Assembly (NCBI RefSeq): GCF_000024845.1
Contig: NC_013501.1
Location: forward strand, 3,142,874-3,206,873
DNA: 64,000 nucleotides
Source of the DNA: Rhodothermus marinus DSM 4252
GTDB taxonomy: Bacteria > Bacteroidota > Rhodothermia > Rhodothermales > Rhodothermaceae
Direction: 5' to 3'
The first letter of the stretch is position 1, and each line of letters starts with the position of its first letter. Under the pieces are notes generated by a model, which saw only the letters and a list, made by a program, of their open reading frames with translations, had not been told where the DNA came from and ran no database searches. Positions 20,016 through 32,353 of this stretch are shown piece after piece. A program made the translations under genes and the position numbers.

Positions 20016-20355
20016 ACGACAACCAGTCCTGCCTCGGTGGACTGAACACGTCGAGCGAGACGGTTGCTTCGAGGGCTTCGGCCTCGTGCGGAACGTTGGC
20101 GGGAATGCAGACCACGTCGCCCGCAGCCAGCACCACCTCGCGCGAAGGCTCCTCACCGATCCGAAGCCGCAGGCGGCCCTGCAGTACGTAGGTAAACTGC
20201 TCGTTTTCGTGCCGGTGCCAGGGCACGCGGGCGCCCGGCTCGAACTCGAACCAGGCCAGCATGGCCTGCTTGCCACTCATCAGCCGGCGCGCCATGCCGG
20301 GCGCGGGCTCCACCACCGGCAACGCCTTCCAGGCGCTTACCTGAACGTCGTCCAT
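20014..20355 (-). CDS. Cupin-domain protein
   Basis: A 113-residue single-domain cupin. Cupin motif 1 is visible as GARVPWHRHENEQFTYVLQG (His-x-His, Glu and the spaced residues) and motif 2 as GDVVCIPANVPHEAEAL with the last histidine ligand. Such proteins bind a divalent metal and may be isomerases, dioxygenases or small-molecule binding proteins; the substrate cannot be deduced. The ATG at 20355 is supported by GGGAGG 5 bp upstream. Divergent from uvrA. Confidence 0.88.
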   Translation of the reverse strand: MDDVQVSAWKALPVVEPAPGMARRLMSGKQAMLAWFEFEPGARVPWHRHENEQFTYVLQGRLRLRIGEEPSREVVLAAGDVVCIPANVPHEAEALEATVSLDVFSPPRQDWLS

Positions 20356-20469
20356 CGTCGCCTCCCGTGTTTTTGCGTCCAAGATCGGACGTGCCGGACG
20401 CCGACGCAACGCATCTATCGGGCCGGCTGCGCGTTAACGGAAAACGCATCGCAAACGTGCTGTGGATCC

Positions 20470-23358
<2,889 letters not shown>

Positions 23359-23360
23359 GC

Positions 23361-23777
23361 CTACTCCAGAAAACGGGCAAAAACGGCGGCCAGAGCCCTC
23401 AGGTCGTCCAGATGCTCTTGAAGCACCCGATACACAACACGCCGGTCCAGATCGAGATAGTCGTGGACCAGAATGTTGCGAAAGCCGATCATCTGAAGCC
23501 AGATCGACTCCAGGTGGGGATCCAGGTATCCTTTTTCTCGAAGCAGCCGGGGGATATCTCGTGCCCATTGAACTCGCCCGAGCTGCAGGTCGGCCACGAC
23601 GTGACCGCCCATGTCGTTCAGCGCTTCGATGGCCAGCTGTAAAAAGCGCTCGGCACTCCCGTAATGCTCCGGATCGGCCAGAAAGGTGGCTTCATCGTAG
23701 CGGCGCAGGCGTTCCAGCACCTCCAGATAGAAGGCGAGCTGTTCCAGACGACGTTGTAAAACTTCAGGGCGTACCAT
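23361..23777 (-). CDS. hepT: HepT-like HEPN ribonuclease toxin (DUF86)
   Basis: A 138-residue HEPN-fold protein. The RNase motif R-x4-H-x-Y is intact: Arg100, His105 and Tyr107 in FRNILVHDYLDLD. In HepT/MntA systems this protein is an RNA-cleaving toxin, neutralised by AMPylation of the tyrosine next to the catalytic histidine by the nucleotidyltransferase partner. Its gene overlaps the upstream partner by 14 bp, so the two are translated together. It ends 2 bp from the uvrA stop in convergent orientation. Confidence 0.87.
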   Translation of the reverse strand: MVRPEVLQRRLEQLAFYLEVLERLRRYDEATFLADPEHYGSAERFLQLAIEALNDMGGHVVADLQLGRVQWARDIPRLLREKGYLDPHLESIWLQMIGFRNILVHDYLDLDRRVVYRVLQEHLDDLRALAAVFARFLE

Positions 23778-24198
23778 CCGACCCGGGTTTCAGAAAATAT
23801 TGCTGCAGCGTTCGGCGAAACGGCTTCAGGTACTTCAATTCGTCCCAGCAGCGGCGGATTGTGCGGGAAAAATAGCTTCCGACGTCGAAGTCCGGTCGGG
23901 CATAGAGCAGACAGTTTGGCCGCAGGGCTTCGAGCGTCAGCACCATGTCGGCTTCTTCGAGCAACACCGGATCGGCACGCTCCAGACCGGCTTCCACCAG
24001 CGCCTGCAGCAGCGCAAGATACCGGGCACGAAGCGCCTCGGCCGGCCCGACCAGCGCCAGATCGACATCACTGTCGGGCCGGGCTCGCCCCTCGGCGACG
24101 GACCCGAACAGGTAAACGGCCTGAAGCGCCGGAAAGCGCGGGCCGATCTGTTGCAGGTGCGCGCGGAGTTGCTCGGGTGTCAGTTCGTCGGTGCCCAT
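23764..24198 (-). CDS. mntA: MntA-like minimal nucleotidyltransferase antitoxin
   Basis: A 144-residue protein of the polymerase-beta superfamily. The active-site signature G-S-x10-D-x-D is present (Ser33, Asp44, Asp46 in LFGSVAEGRARPDSDVDLAL), so it should be catalytically competent. Relatives AMPylate the HepT toxin to inactivate it. The gene precedes hepT and overlaps it by 14 bp, the standard order. The C-terminal third carries FDVGSYFSRTIRRCWDELKY, helical and probably for HepT contact. No promoter features stand out. Confidence 0.86.
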   Translation of the reverse strand: MGTDELTPEQLRAHLQQIGPRFPALQAVYLFGSVAEGRARPDSDVDLALVGPAEALRARYLALLQALVEAGLERADPVLLEEADMVLTLEALRPNCLLYARPDFDVGSYFSRTIRRCWDELKYLKPFRRTLQQYFLKPGSDGTP

Positions 24199-24225
24199 GT
24201 TCTGCGCAAAAGCCGGGGACTGCTC

Positions 24226-24810
24226 TTACGCGATCGGCGGTGGTTCGCTCCAGGGCCATCGGCGCGCTTCGGGACTGTCGGGGTAGCGGCGAAGTAGCTC
24301 GAGCATGTCTTCGCGGAACTGACGACTGTCGCCACCGGACTTCAGGTAGCGCGCCATCGCCCACCAGAGCATCACCTGCGCGGCCATCGGATGCTTCGGA
24401 AACAGGCCCAACGCCTCCTCCAGCAGCGCAATGGCCTCGGTGTACCGCCCGCGCGGCACCAGCTCTTTGGCGCGTCCCAGCCGGAGCACCAGACGCAGAT
24501 CGTCGGGCGGCAGGTAGCCCAGTTCGACGTGGTGCACCATGCCGCGCGCATCGAGCACGTAAAACGAGGGCGTCCAGACCGCCGCATACCGGGCCCGCAC
24601 AACCCGGTCGCGCCGGATGTCCTGACGCAACAGCACGAACGCCTCACCCAACTCGGCCTGCACCTGCGCATCGCGATAGGAGACCGCCTCCATCCGAGCA
24701 CACCCGGCGCACCCTTCCCGCACGAACATCAGCCACACAGGACGATGCGTCCGACGCGCTTCGGCCAATGCCGCGTCCAGATCGTGCAACCAGTTCAACG
24801 GTTCGTTCAT
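24226..24810 (-). CDS. Thioredoxin-like protein with TPR-like tail
   Basis: A 194-residue protein. Residues 1-115 are a thioredoxin-like fold of the Thioredoxin_7/DUF255-like type: RPVWLMFVREGCAGCARME carries a CxxC (CAGC) redox site and TPSFYVLDARG the cis-proline strand. Residues about 120-180 form TPR-like helices (PRGRYTEAIALLEEALGLFP). No signal peptide, so cytoplasmic. It is divergent from msrA with only 46 bp between, which suggests a shared oxidative-stress theme, though that is inference. Confidence 0.82.
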   Translation of the reverse strand: MNEPLNWLHDLDAALAEARRTHRPVWLMFVREGCAGCARMEAVSYRDAQVQAELGEAFVLLRQDIRRDRVVRARYAAVWTPSFYVLDARGMVHHVELGYLPPDDLRLVLRLGRAKELVPRGRYTEAIALLEEALGLFPKHPMAAQVMLWWAMARYLKSGGDSRQFREDMLELLRRYPDSPEARRWPWSEPPPIA

Positions 24811-24856
24811 AACAGCCTGCCTAAAAAGTCAGCGCTAACCCTCTGCAAAGCAAAAT

Positions 24857-25408
<552 letters not shown>

Positions 25409-25611
25409 AACGTCTGTTACTTTTGGCGGCGCTGCCGCGGCTTTTTACAGGCCGGCGGCGGGAAAGCCCCGTGATGCTCCGATGAATTTACCGGGGTTTC
25501 TGAAAGGAATGCCGCGGCCGGCGAATCTAAGGGACGGGCGGATCCGTTTGTGCCGCGTTGTGCGATTCGTCCGGGCCCGATGCCCCCGCAAACCAAAGCC
25601 GGACGCCCGGC

Positions 25612-26862
25612 ATGTATACACCCGTAACGACCGAACGCAAGGAGGCCCCGATCCATGCCCTGCCACGGGCGCCGCGCATCGCGCTGTTCACCGGCGCCTA
25701 CAACCACATTGCCGACGGCGTCTCGCGCACGTTGAACCGTCTGGTGGGCTACCTGGAACGGCGGGGCGCCTCGGTGCTTGTGTTCGCGCCCACCATTCCC
25801 AATCCGCCCGTCCGGCACGAGGGCACGCTGGTGCCGGTGCCGTCGATTCCGGTGCCCGGGCGCTCGGAATACCGCATCAGCCTGGGGCTCACCTCGCGCC
25901 ATCGCAGACTGCTGGCGGCCTTCGAGCCCGACCTGATCCACATCGCCACGCCCGATCTGCTGGGTCTGCAGGCGCTATTGCTGGCCCGCCGCCGGGGCAT
26001 TCCGGTAGTGGCCTCTTACCATACCCACTTCAGCGCCTACCTGAAGTACTACCACCTCCAGTGGTCCGAGCGCATGCTCTGGGCCTACCTGCGCTGGTTC
26101 TACCGGCAGTGCCGGCAGATCTATGTGCCCTCCACCTCCATGATCGAGATTCTGCAGGCGCACGGCATCGACCAGAACCTCTACCTCTGGGAACGGGGTG
26201 TCGATACCGGCCTGTTCAACCCGGCGCAGCGCTCGTCCGCCTGGCGGCGCAACGTGCTGGGCGTGGCCGACGACGAAGTGGTGGTGGCCTACGTGGGAAG
26301 GCTGGTCTGGGAAAAAGGGCTGGACGTGCTGGCCGCCACGATCAACCGGCTCCAGAAGGAGCAGGTGCCCCACCGTTGCCTAATCGTGGGCGAAGGGCCG
26401 GCCCGGCACGAACTGGAAGCGCGGCTTCCGGAAGCGATCTTCACCGGCTATCTGGAAGGACGCGAGCTGGCCCGGGCTTACGCTTCGGCCGACGTGTTTT
26501 TCTTCCCGAGCGAAACGGAAACGTTCGGCAACGTCACGCTCGAAGCGATGGCCTCGGGCCTGCCGGCCGTCTGCGCCGATGCGCCGGGCAGCAACATGCT
26601 CATCGAGCACGGCCGCACGGGCTTTCTGGCCACACCGGGCCGCGTCGAAGAATTCGCCGACTACCTGCGACGGTTGATCCTCGACGCCGAACTGCGCCGC
26701 ACCATGGGCCATCAGGCGCTGCAGCGCGCCCGGCACTTCGACTGGGAGGCCGTGCTGAACCGCCTCTACGGCTACTATCTGGACGTGCTCGCCCCGACCC
26801 TGTTGCCGACCGGCGACGGCGTTGCCACCGAACTGCCTGAACTGACGGCCACGGCTGCCTGA
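25612..26862 (+). CDS. Glycosyltransferase family 4, mannosyltransferase-like
   Basis: A 416-residue GT-B enzyme. N-terminal FTGAYNHIADGVSRTL fits the acceptor-side loop, and DLIHIATPDLLGLQALLLA and VVASYHTHFSAYL are typical of diacylglycerol- or GDP-mannose-dependent alpha-mannosyltransferases. The C-terminal domain has YVGRLVWEKGLDVLA and the E-x7-E region FPSETETFGNVTLEAMASG. The ATG at 25612 (MYTPVTTERKEA) is chosen, but an ATG at 25558 in frame is possible. It starts the forward envelope cluster and is followed 10 bp later by another GT4. Specific sugar unknown. Confidence 0.86.
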   Translation: MYTPVTTERKEAPIHALPRAPRIALFTGAYNHIADGVSRTLNRLVGYLERRGASVLVFAPTIPNPPVRHEGTLVPVPSIPVPGRSEYRISLGLTSRHRRLLAAFEPDLIHIATPDLLGLQALLLARRRGIPVVASYHTHFSAYLKYYHLQWSERMLWAYLRWFYRQCRQIYVPSTSMIEILQAHGIDQNLYLWERGVDTGLFNPAQRSSAWRRNVLGVADDEVVVAYVGRLVWEKGLDVLAATINRLQKEQVPHRCLIVGEGPARHELEARLPEAIFTGYLEGRELARAYASADVFFFPSETETFGNVTLEAMASGLPAVCADAPGSNMLIEHGRTGFLATPGRVEEFADYLRRLILDAELRRTMGHQALQRARHFDWEAVLNRLYGYYLDVLAPTLLPTGDGVATELPELTATAA

Positions 26863-26872
26863 GCGTTTCGGC

Positions 26873-28075
26873 ATGGCCTCGCCGCTCCGGCTCCTGTTCG
26901 TCTCGCACTCGTTCCCACCGCCCGGCCGTCCGCTGGCCAACATCGGCGGCATGCAGCGCGTGGCGACCGAACTCGACGCCGCGCTGGCCCGCCATCCGGA
27001 CGTCGCCTACCACCATCTGGTGCTGCGCACCTCCTGGCGCTGGACGCACGTGCGCGTGGTGCCTTTCCTCCTTCGGCTGGCGCTTCAGATTCCCCGCATG
27101 GTGGCACGCCACAGGATCGACGTGGTGCTGTTTTCGTCCATGGTGACGGCCCCGCTGGCCCTGCTACTGCACCGCAAACTGAACGGCACGCGTCTGGTAG
27201 CCATTGCGCATGGACGCGACGTGACCCTCCCGGTGGCCCCCTACCAGCGCTTCCTGCCTCACGTGTTTGCGCACCTCGACGCCGTGCTGGCCGTCAGTCG
27301 GGCCACGGGCGAAGCCTGCCGGCAGCGCGGTCTTCCCCCGGAGCGACTGCACGTGATCCCGAACGGCATCGATCCGGCCCGTTTTGCCCGGCCGCTCGAC
27401 CGCCGGGCCGCCCGCCACGCGCTGAGCCGAACGCTCGGCCTGCCGCTTCCGGACGATGCCCTGCTGCTCTGCAGCGTGGGCCGACAGGTTCCCCGCAAGG
27501 GCTTCGCCTGGTTCGTCGAGGCCGTCATGCCCCGCCTGCCCGCCCACATTCACTACTGGCTGGCCGGCGACGGACCCGACGCCTCCGCCATCGAAGCCGC
27601 CATCGAACGTCACCGGCTTCAGAAGCGCGTGCGACGGCTGGGCCGCGTGCCCGACGACGTGCTGCACCAGCTCTACCGGGCCGCCGACCTGTTCATCATG
27701 CCCAACCGCCCCGTACCCGGCGACCTGGAAGGCTTCGGCGTGGTCATGCTCGAAGCGGCCCTGTGCGGCGCGCCCGTGCTGGCCGCCCGTCTGGAAGGGA
27801 TTCAGGACGTGGTGGCCGAAGGCAAAAACGGCCACCTCATCGAAAGCGGCGATGCGGACGGCTTCGTGCGCTGGATCCTGCACTACGACCGGGACCGCGC
27901 GGCACTCCAGGCGCTTTCGGAGCGAGCCGCCGCCTACGTGCGCGCGCACTTCAGCTGGGACGTGGTGGCCGACCGCTACGTGCAGACGCTCCGGGCTATT
28001 TGCTCAGCGACGTCGTCGGCGCCGCCTCCGGCTCGGGCGCCGGACGCTTCTCCCGATCCTCCAGCCACTGAATGA
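26873..28075 (+). CDS. Glycosyltransferase family 4 protein
   Basis: A 400-residue GT-B enzyme. It opens with LLFVSHSFPPPGRPLANIGG and has a typical C-terminal domain: CSVGRQVPRKGFAWFVEAV, then the donor-binding EGFGVVMLEAALCGAPVLA. It follows the previous GT4 by 10 bp and is likely co-transcribed. The last 26 residues (SSAPPPARAPDASPDPPATE) run antisense over the 3' end of the convergent MMPL gene, an 80-bp overlap; they are low complexity and probably not functional. Confidence 0.85.
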   Translation: MASPLRLLFVSHSFPPPGRPLANIGGMQRVATELDAALARHPDVAYHHLVLRTSWRWTHVRVVPFLLRLALQIPRMVARHRIDVVLFSSMVTAPLALLLHRKLNGTRLVAIAHGRDVTLPVAPYQRFLPHVFAHLDAVLAVSRATGEACRQRGLPPERLHVIPNGIDPARFARPLDRRAARHALSRTLGLPLPDDALLLCSVGRQVPRKGFAWFVEAVMPRLPAHIHYWLAGDGPDASAIEAAIERHRLQKRVRRLGRVPDDVLHQLYRAADLFIMPNRPVPGDLEGFGVVMLEAALCGAPVLAARLEGIQDVVAEGKNGHLIESGDADGFVRWILHYDRDRAALQALSERAAAYVRAHFSWDVVADRYVQTLRAICSATSSAPPPARAPDASPDPPATE

Positions 28076-30533
28076 GCGCGGGCAGAAAGACCAGCGCGGC
28101 CAGTAGCGTGGTCCCGATGCCCACGACGGCCAGCTCACCGATCGAGCGCAGCCCCGGATGGAAGCTGAGCAGCAGCCCGGCAAAGCCCATCATGGTGGTC
28201 AGCGAGGCCATTGTCACGTGCTCGCCCGTCGAGCGCAGCACCTGCAGGATGCTCCCCGGTCCCCGCTCCCGATAACGGTGCACCAGGTGTGCCCCTGCAT
28301 CATTGCCGATGCCCAGCACGGCCGGCAACACCACCATGTTGTAAAAGTTGAGTTTCATGCCGAGCAGCTCCATCACCAGCAGCATCCAGAGCACGCCCAC
28401 CACGAGCGGAAGCAGCGCCAGCATTGTCCAGCGGGGCGTGCGGAAGTTCAGCCACATGAGCAGCGTGACGGCCACGAACGTCAGCAGCACCATCCAGGGT
28501 GCTTCTTTGAGCAGGAGCCGGAGCATGTCGGCCGCCACCAGCGACGTGGAGCCCGCGTAGTACACCTTGCCGTTCACCTCCACACGCCCGACGTCCTCGG
28601 CAAACGCCATCGAGTTGCGGCCGTCGGCCAGTCGCACCGAAGGATAGATCAGCACGAAGTTGCCGATCTCGCCGGTCTTCGACGTGAAACGTGCTTTCAG
28701 AAAGTCCGGCACCTCGTCGATCGAGATCGGCCGCCTGGTCTGGGCTGCCTCGCGCAGGCGCTGGATCCAGACCGACGTGTCGGCCCGCAGGAACGGATCG
28801 TCGAGCAATTCCCGGATGCGGGCAATACGGGCCAGTTTGGCCTGCTGCGCCTCGGGCGTCATCGGAAAGCGATCCTGCAGGCTTTCCACGTCCAGAATGG
28901 TGGGCGAGAGCGTATCCTTTGCCGCCCGTTCCTTCAGCGCGGCCACCACAGCCGGCACCTCCGCGGGATCGTCCACCACGATGTAGGCCGGATTACGTCG
29001 GCCGTGCGTCTGATAGACCCGCTCCACGTAATCCTGACGCGCTTCGTAGTCTTCGTAGCGCGGCTCCAGCTTGCCGAAATCCCACTCGAACGACACGCGC
29101 GGCAGGAACAGCAACGCCAGCACGACGGCCGCCACGCTGGCCAGCACCACACCACGCGCCGCCGGGAAACGCCCGCGCCCCACCTGATGCACGGGGGCCG
29201 CATGGCCGGCCTCCAGGTTCAGCAGCCGGAAGCGCTCGGCCAGCGAAAGCAGCGCCGGCATCACCACGAGCATGGCCACCAGCGCGAACAGAATCCCGCT
29301 CCCCGCGATAAAGCCGAACTCGCTGAAGCCCCTGAAGTCCGCGATCATCAGCACGTAGAGCGAGACGGCCGTGGTCAGCGCTCCGATCGTAATGGCCTGG
29401 CCCGTGCTCAGAAACGTGATCTCGGCCGCCTCGGCCACGCCGCGTCCCTCGGCCCGCTCCTCGGCATAGCGCGCGTAGAAGTGAATGCCGTAGTCGATCC
29501 CCAGGCCGAAGAGCACCAGCCCGAGCGTCGAGGTCATCAGGTTCAGCGTCTTGAAGGCCACGTAGGCGAGCCCGAACGACCATGACAGGCTCATCAGCAA
29601 TGGCAGGCCGATCAGCACGGCCATCACGGGCATGCGGCCCAGCTCGGCCAGCAGCACGCGTCGGTCGAAGCGACGCCCGGCCCGCGCCCGGTACGACTTG
29701 TACGTGAAGTACAGCACCACCAGCAGCAGCACGGCCGTCACGCCCGCCCCGAACGAGCTGAACACGTCGCCGGTGATGGCCCGCACCTCGACGAGCTGGC
29801 GCAGCAGCCGTCCGGCCAGGACGACCTGCATCTCCGGATGATAGCGGTGCGGCTGCATCTCGTCGACCAGCCGCTCGAGGTCCCGGTACAGATCCGCGAT
29901 GTAGCCGATGTTCGTCTGAGAGTTCGTCGGGTAGAAGCGCACGACCAGCGTCGTGCTGTCGTCCGAGATCGGATATTCCTTGCCAATCAGCTCTTCGTAG
30001 ACGACCTGCAGCGCCTCGACCGTCGTGTCCTCTTCGGCCTCCTCTTCTTCCTCCAGTTCAAAAAAGAACGGATTGGCCTTCAGACGTGCCTCCTCGATCT
30101 TTTCCTGCAGAAACTGCTCCAGCTCATTTAACTCTTCCTCGGAGGCAAAGTAGAGGGCGTTCTGTTGTAGAAAGGAAGTCTCGCGGCGGTACTCGACGCG
30201 GCCCAGGTAGGGTTCGTCGTAGCCTTCCCCTTTGAGCGCCAGCGCTTTCGGGATCAGATCCTCGGCGAAACGCCGGTTGGCCTCGAACGACGGGCTGACG
30301 ATGGCCACATCCACCGTGCTCTCGCCGCCGACCATCTCGCGCAGCCGCTCGAGCGCCTGCACGCTGGGATAGGATTTCGGAATCAGCTTGGAGAAATCCG
30401 TGTCGATGCGCAGCCGCATCGCGAGCGACACGCCGAGCACCGAAAGCGCCAGCGCCAGCAGCAACACCTGGCCGGGCCGACGAACGGCCCAGCGAATGAC
30501 CGGACGCAACCGCTGAAACACCTGCTCCATCAT
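27996..30533 (-). CDS. MMPL/RND-family lipid exporter
   Basis: An 845-residue inner-membrane transporter of the MMPL (patched-like, HpnN-type) RND group. It shows one N-terminal helix (VLLLALALSVLGVSLAM), a large periplasmic domain, a block of five helices (about residues 265-435), a second periplasmic domain and a final block of five helices (about 690-830). RIDTDFSKLIPKSYP resembles the opening periplasmic strand of this family. Helix 4-type GLGIDYGIHFYARY and VLGIGNDAGAHLVHRY carry the acidic residues typical of proton coupling. It closes a three-gene operon (2-bp spacing to the DUF3047 gene). Cargo probably a lipid or hopanoid, unproven. Confidence 0.86.
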   Translation of the reverse strand: MMEQVFQRLRPVIRWAVRRPGQVLLLALALSVLGVSLAMRLRIDTDFSKLIPKSYPSVQALERLREMVGGESTVDVAIVSPSFEANRRFAEDLIPKALALKGEGYDEPYLGRVEYRRETSFLQQNALYFASEEELNELEQFLQEKIEEARLKANPFFFELEEEEEAEEDTTVEALQVVYEELIGKEYPISDDSTTLVVRFYPTNSQTNIGYIADLYRDLERLVDEMQPHRYHPEMQVVLAGRLLRQLVEVRAITGDVFSSFGAGVTAVLLLVVLYFTYKSYRARAGRRFDRRVLLAELGRMPVMAVLIGLPLLMSLSWSFGLAYVAFKTLNLMTSTLGLVLFGLGIDYGIHFYARYAEERAEGRGVAEAAEITFLSTGQAITIGALTTAVSLYVLMIADFRGFSEFGFIAGSGILFALVAMLVVMPALLSLAERFRLLNLEAGHAAPVHQVGRGRFPAARGVVLASVAAVVLALLFLPRVSFEWDFGKLEPRYEDYEARQDYVERVYQTHGRRNPAYIVVDDPAEVPAVVAALKERAAKDTLSPTILDVESLQDRFPMTPEAQQAKLARIARIRELLDDPFLRADTSVWIQRLREAAQTRRPISIDEVPDFLKARFTSKTGEIGNFVLIYPSVRLADGRNSMAFAEDVGRVEVNGKVYYAGSTSLVAADMLRLLLKEAPWMVLLTFVAVTLLMWLNFRTPRWTMLALLPLVVGVLWMLLVMELLGMKLNFYNMVVLPAVLGIGNDAGAHLVHRYRERGPGSILQVLRSTGEHVTMASLTTMMGFAGLLLSFHPGLRSIGELAVVGIGTTLLAALVFLPALIQWLEDREKRPAPEPEAAPTTSLSK

Positions 30534-30535
30534 GA

Positions 30536-31264
30536 TTATCGAACCGCAGCAGCGGCGGGTAAGAGTTCAAAGTCGTCGAAATCGACCACGGCGTAGTCTT
30601 TCGTGTTGTCCGAGTCGCTCCAGATCGTGATCGATAGCGGACGCGCGGGCGGCTCCTTGCCGAACACGCGCCGGTAGTCGGCCACCACGTCGCGCTCGAC
30701 CGTAACCCAGCGCCCGAAACCCTCCCGTCCGGAAGAAACCACAATCACCTTCAACGGACCGTAATCCACCACAGTCTCGCGGGGCAGCAGCGCGCTGTAG
30801 GTGTACTTGATGCTGATCGGGCGGCCCAGCCAGTCGGAGCCGAACGTCACGTAGACCGCGCCGCCGCTGTCGTTCCAGCGGCGGCTGTCCTCACGGGCGC
30901 CGGCCGGGAGGTGGATGGCCCGCCAGCGCCAGCGTAGCCTGGGGTGCGTGCGCAGGTCCCAGTCCAGCCCGAAGTCTTCCCGGTTGGCCAGCGTGATGCG
31001 CTGGGCTTCGGCCCGCGTGATGCAGCGCAGAAACCTGTTGTCCGTCTCGGCCTGCACGCGACACTCTTCCCGCTCGTTCATGAACTCCTCCAGGGGCCGG
31101 AACTCCCGACCGCTGGTAAGAAACTTCCAGCGCGAGGGATAGGCCCCGACCGGATAAGCCTCGAAGTCCTCGACGCGCACGCGCTGGGGGTCCGGCGCCG
31201 ATCCGGGCGCCAGGCCCTGCAGCAGCAGGCCGATGCACAGCAGTAAAGTCAGACGGCGTAGCAT
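30536..31264 (-). CDS. DUF3047-family exported protein
   Basis: A 242-residue protein with a signal peptide (MLRRLTLLLCIGLLLQGLAPG) and a DUF3047-like jelly-roll-type domain: VRVEDFEAYPVGAYPSRWKF, then LRWRWRAIHLPAGA and SIKYTYSALLP, ending VDFDDFELLP. DUF3047 proteins are periplasmic and of unknown function, sometimes next to MMPL exporters. It is 1 bp from the flippase-like gene upstream and 2 bp from the MMPL gene downstream, so the three are almost certainly one transcript. Inference: a periplasmic binding partner for the exported lipid. Confidence 0.82.
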   Translation of the reverse strand: MLRRLTLLLCIGLLLQGLAPGSAPDPQRVRVEDFEAYPVGAYPSRWKFLTSGREFRPLEEFMNEREECRVQAETDNRFLRCITRAEAQRITLANREDFGLDWDLRTHPRLRWRWRAIHLPAGAREDSRRWNDSGGAVYVTFGSDWLGRPISIKYTYSALLPRETVVDYGPLKVIVVSSGREGFGRWVTVERDVVADYRRVFGKEPPARPLSITIWSDSDNTKDYAVVDFDDFELLPAAAAVR

Positions 31265-31265
31265 C

Positions 31266-32258
31266 TCATTCGGTCGGAGTGGTCAGGGGCTGTTCGGCGT
31301 CGGCCGAGGGGACCGGGGCCACCGGCACGGTGGGCCGCCGACGCTCCAGCCAGCTCGTCAGCACGAAGAGCACGGCGTTGGCCGTGCGATCCAGTACGCT
31401 CCGGACAACAAGCATGCCGGCCAGCACGGCCGCCGAAGCCTCCAGCAGGTGCGTCATGCCCAGCACGGCCCCCAGCGCCAGCAGGTCGGTGGCGGGCAGA
31501 AACGGAATCCGATTCGTGACGGTGCCCACCACCAGAATCGTGGCCCACACGCGCAGCGGAGCCTCGGGCAGCACCACCCACCACTGGAGCACCTGCAGCG
31601 CATACATGGCAAAAAACCGGAGCACGTGCACGCCCAGCAGCACCGCGGCCGTCCGCCCCGGCACGTAAAAAATGGCCCGGCGGAACCGCACGGCCAGCGC
31701 ACCCAGCACGCCGAAGGCCAGCCCCCCCGCCGCGATGTAGACCGGATCGGCCGCCTGGCCCAGCAGATCCACCAGCGCAAACTGACCGCTCAGCACGGCC
31801 CCGGCCACCAGCAGCACCACGGCTACCGTCGAGGCCACCGACGACAGGATCGTGTTGTCCTTGATCGTGCGCAGCAGGTGCCCATCCGGCCGGTCGGTGT
31901 GGCGGCGTGCCCACAGGTACAGGTACACCTCGCCCGAGTAGCCCAGCACGTCGGTGTTCAGTACGCGCTTGCGCACAAGCACCGGAAACACACGCCGCCA
32001 GCGAATCTTCCAGAGCGTCCGGTAGATGAACGCCTCGGTGGCCGGCAGCAGAAAGTACAGACCCAGCCAGAGCACGTAGAACCAGGGCGTGCGCGGCAGC
32101 CCTTCGTACACGTCCCGCCAGCCGATCTGCGTCAGCCGGTACAGCAACCACCCCACCACGCCAGTCACGAACAGCAGCCGCCCGTAGCGCTGCATTCGGC
32201 GCCCGGCGGGCGTCTGCAACCACGATCGCACCTGCTGCACCCTGGTTTTGAGCGACAT
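31266..32258 (-). CDS. Polytopic flippase-like membrane protein
   Basis: A 330-residue protein with about eight transmembrane segments and basic loops; a short cytoplasmic start (MSLKTRVQQVRSWLQT) is followed by GRLLFVTGVVGWLLYRL and the later phrase WVVLPEAPLRVWATILVVGT. It recalls lysylphosphatidylglycerol-synthase-TM/UPF0104 flippase-type proteins, though I could not confirm that. An upstream GTG at 32291 is an alternative start. It leads the operon with DUF3047 and MMPL genes, downstream of the Wzi-like gene by about 95 bp. Role in lipid translocation is inferred. Confidence 0.65.
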   Translation of the reverse strand: MSLKTRVQQVRSWLQTPAGRRMQRYGRLLFVTGVVGWLLYRLTQIGWRDVYEGLPRTPWFYVLWLGLYFLLPATEAFIYRTLWKIRWRRVFPVLVRKRVLNTDVLGYSGEVYLYLWARRHTDRPDGHLLRTIKDNTILSSVASTVAVVLLVAGAVLSGQFALVDLLGQAADPVYIAAGGLAFGVLGALAVRFRRAIFYVPGRTAAVLLGVHVLRFFAMYALQVLQWWVVLPEAPLRVWATILVVGTVTNRIPFLPATDLLALGAVLGMTHLLEASAAVLAGMLVVRSVLDRTANAVLFVLTSWLERRRPTVPVAPVPSADAEQPLTTPTE

Positions 32259-32353
32259 GCCGCGCGTCGGCTCTGGCTGTTCGAATCGCACGTGCTAACG
32301 GCGGCGGCCGGGCTCGTGTTGCCGACCGGCCCGCGAACTTTTCGCAGAAGCCT

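Noticed and set aside
25418-25425. TACTTTTG, a -7 box before the GT4 at 25612
   Set aside because: No TTG partner at 17-23 bp; kept only as a possible weak promoter.
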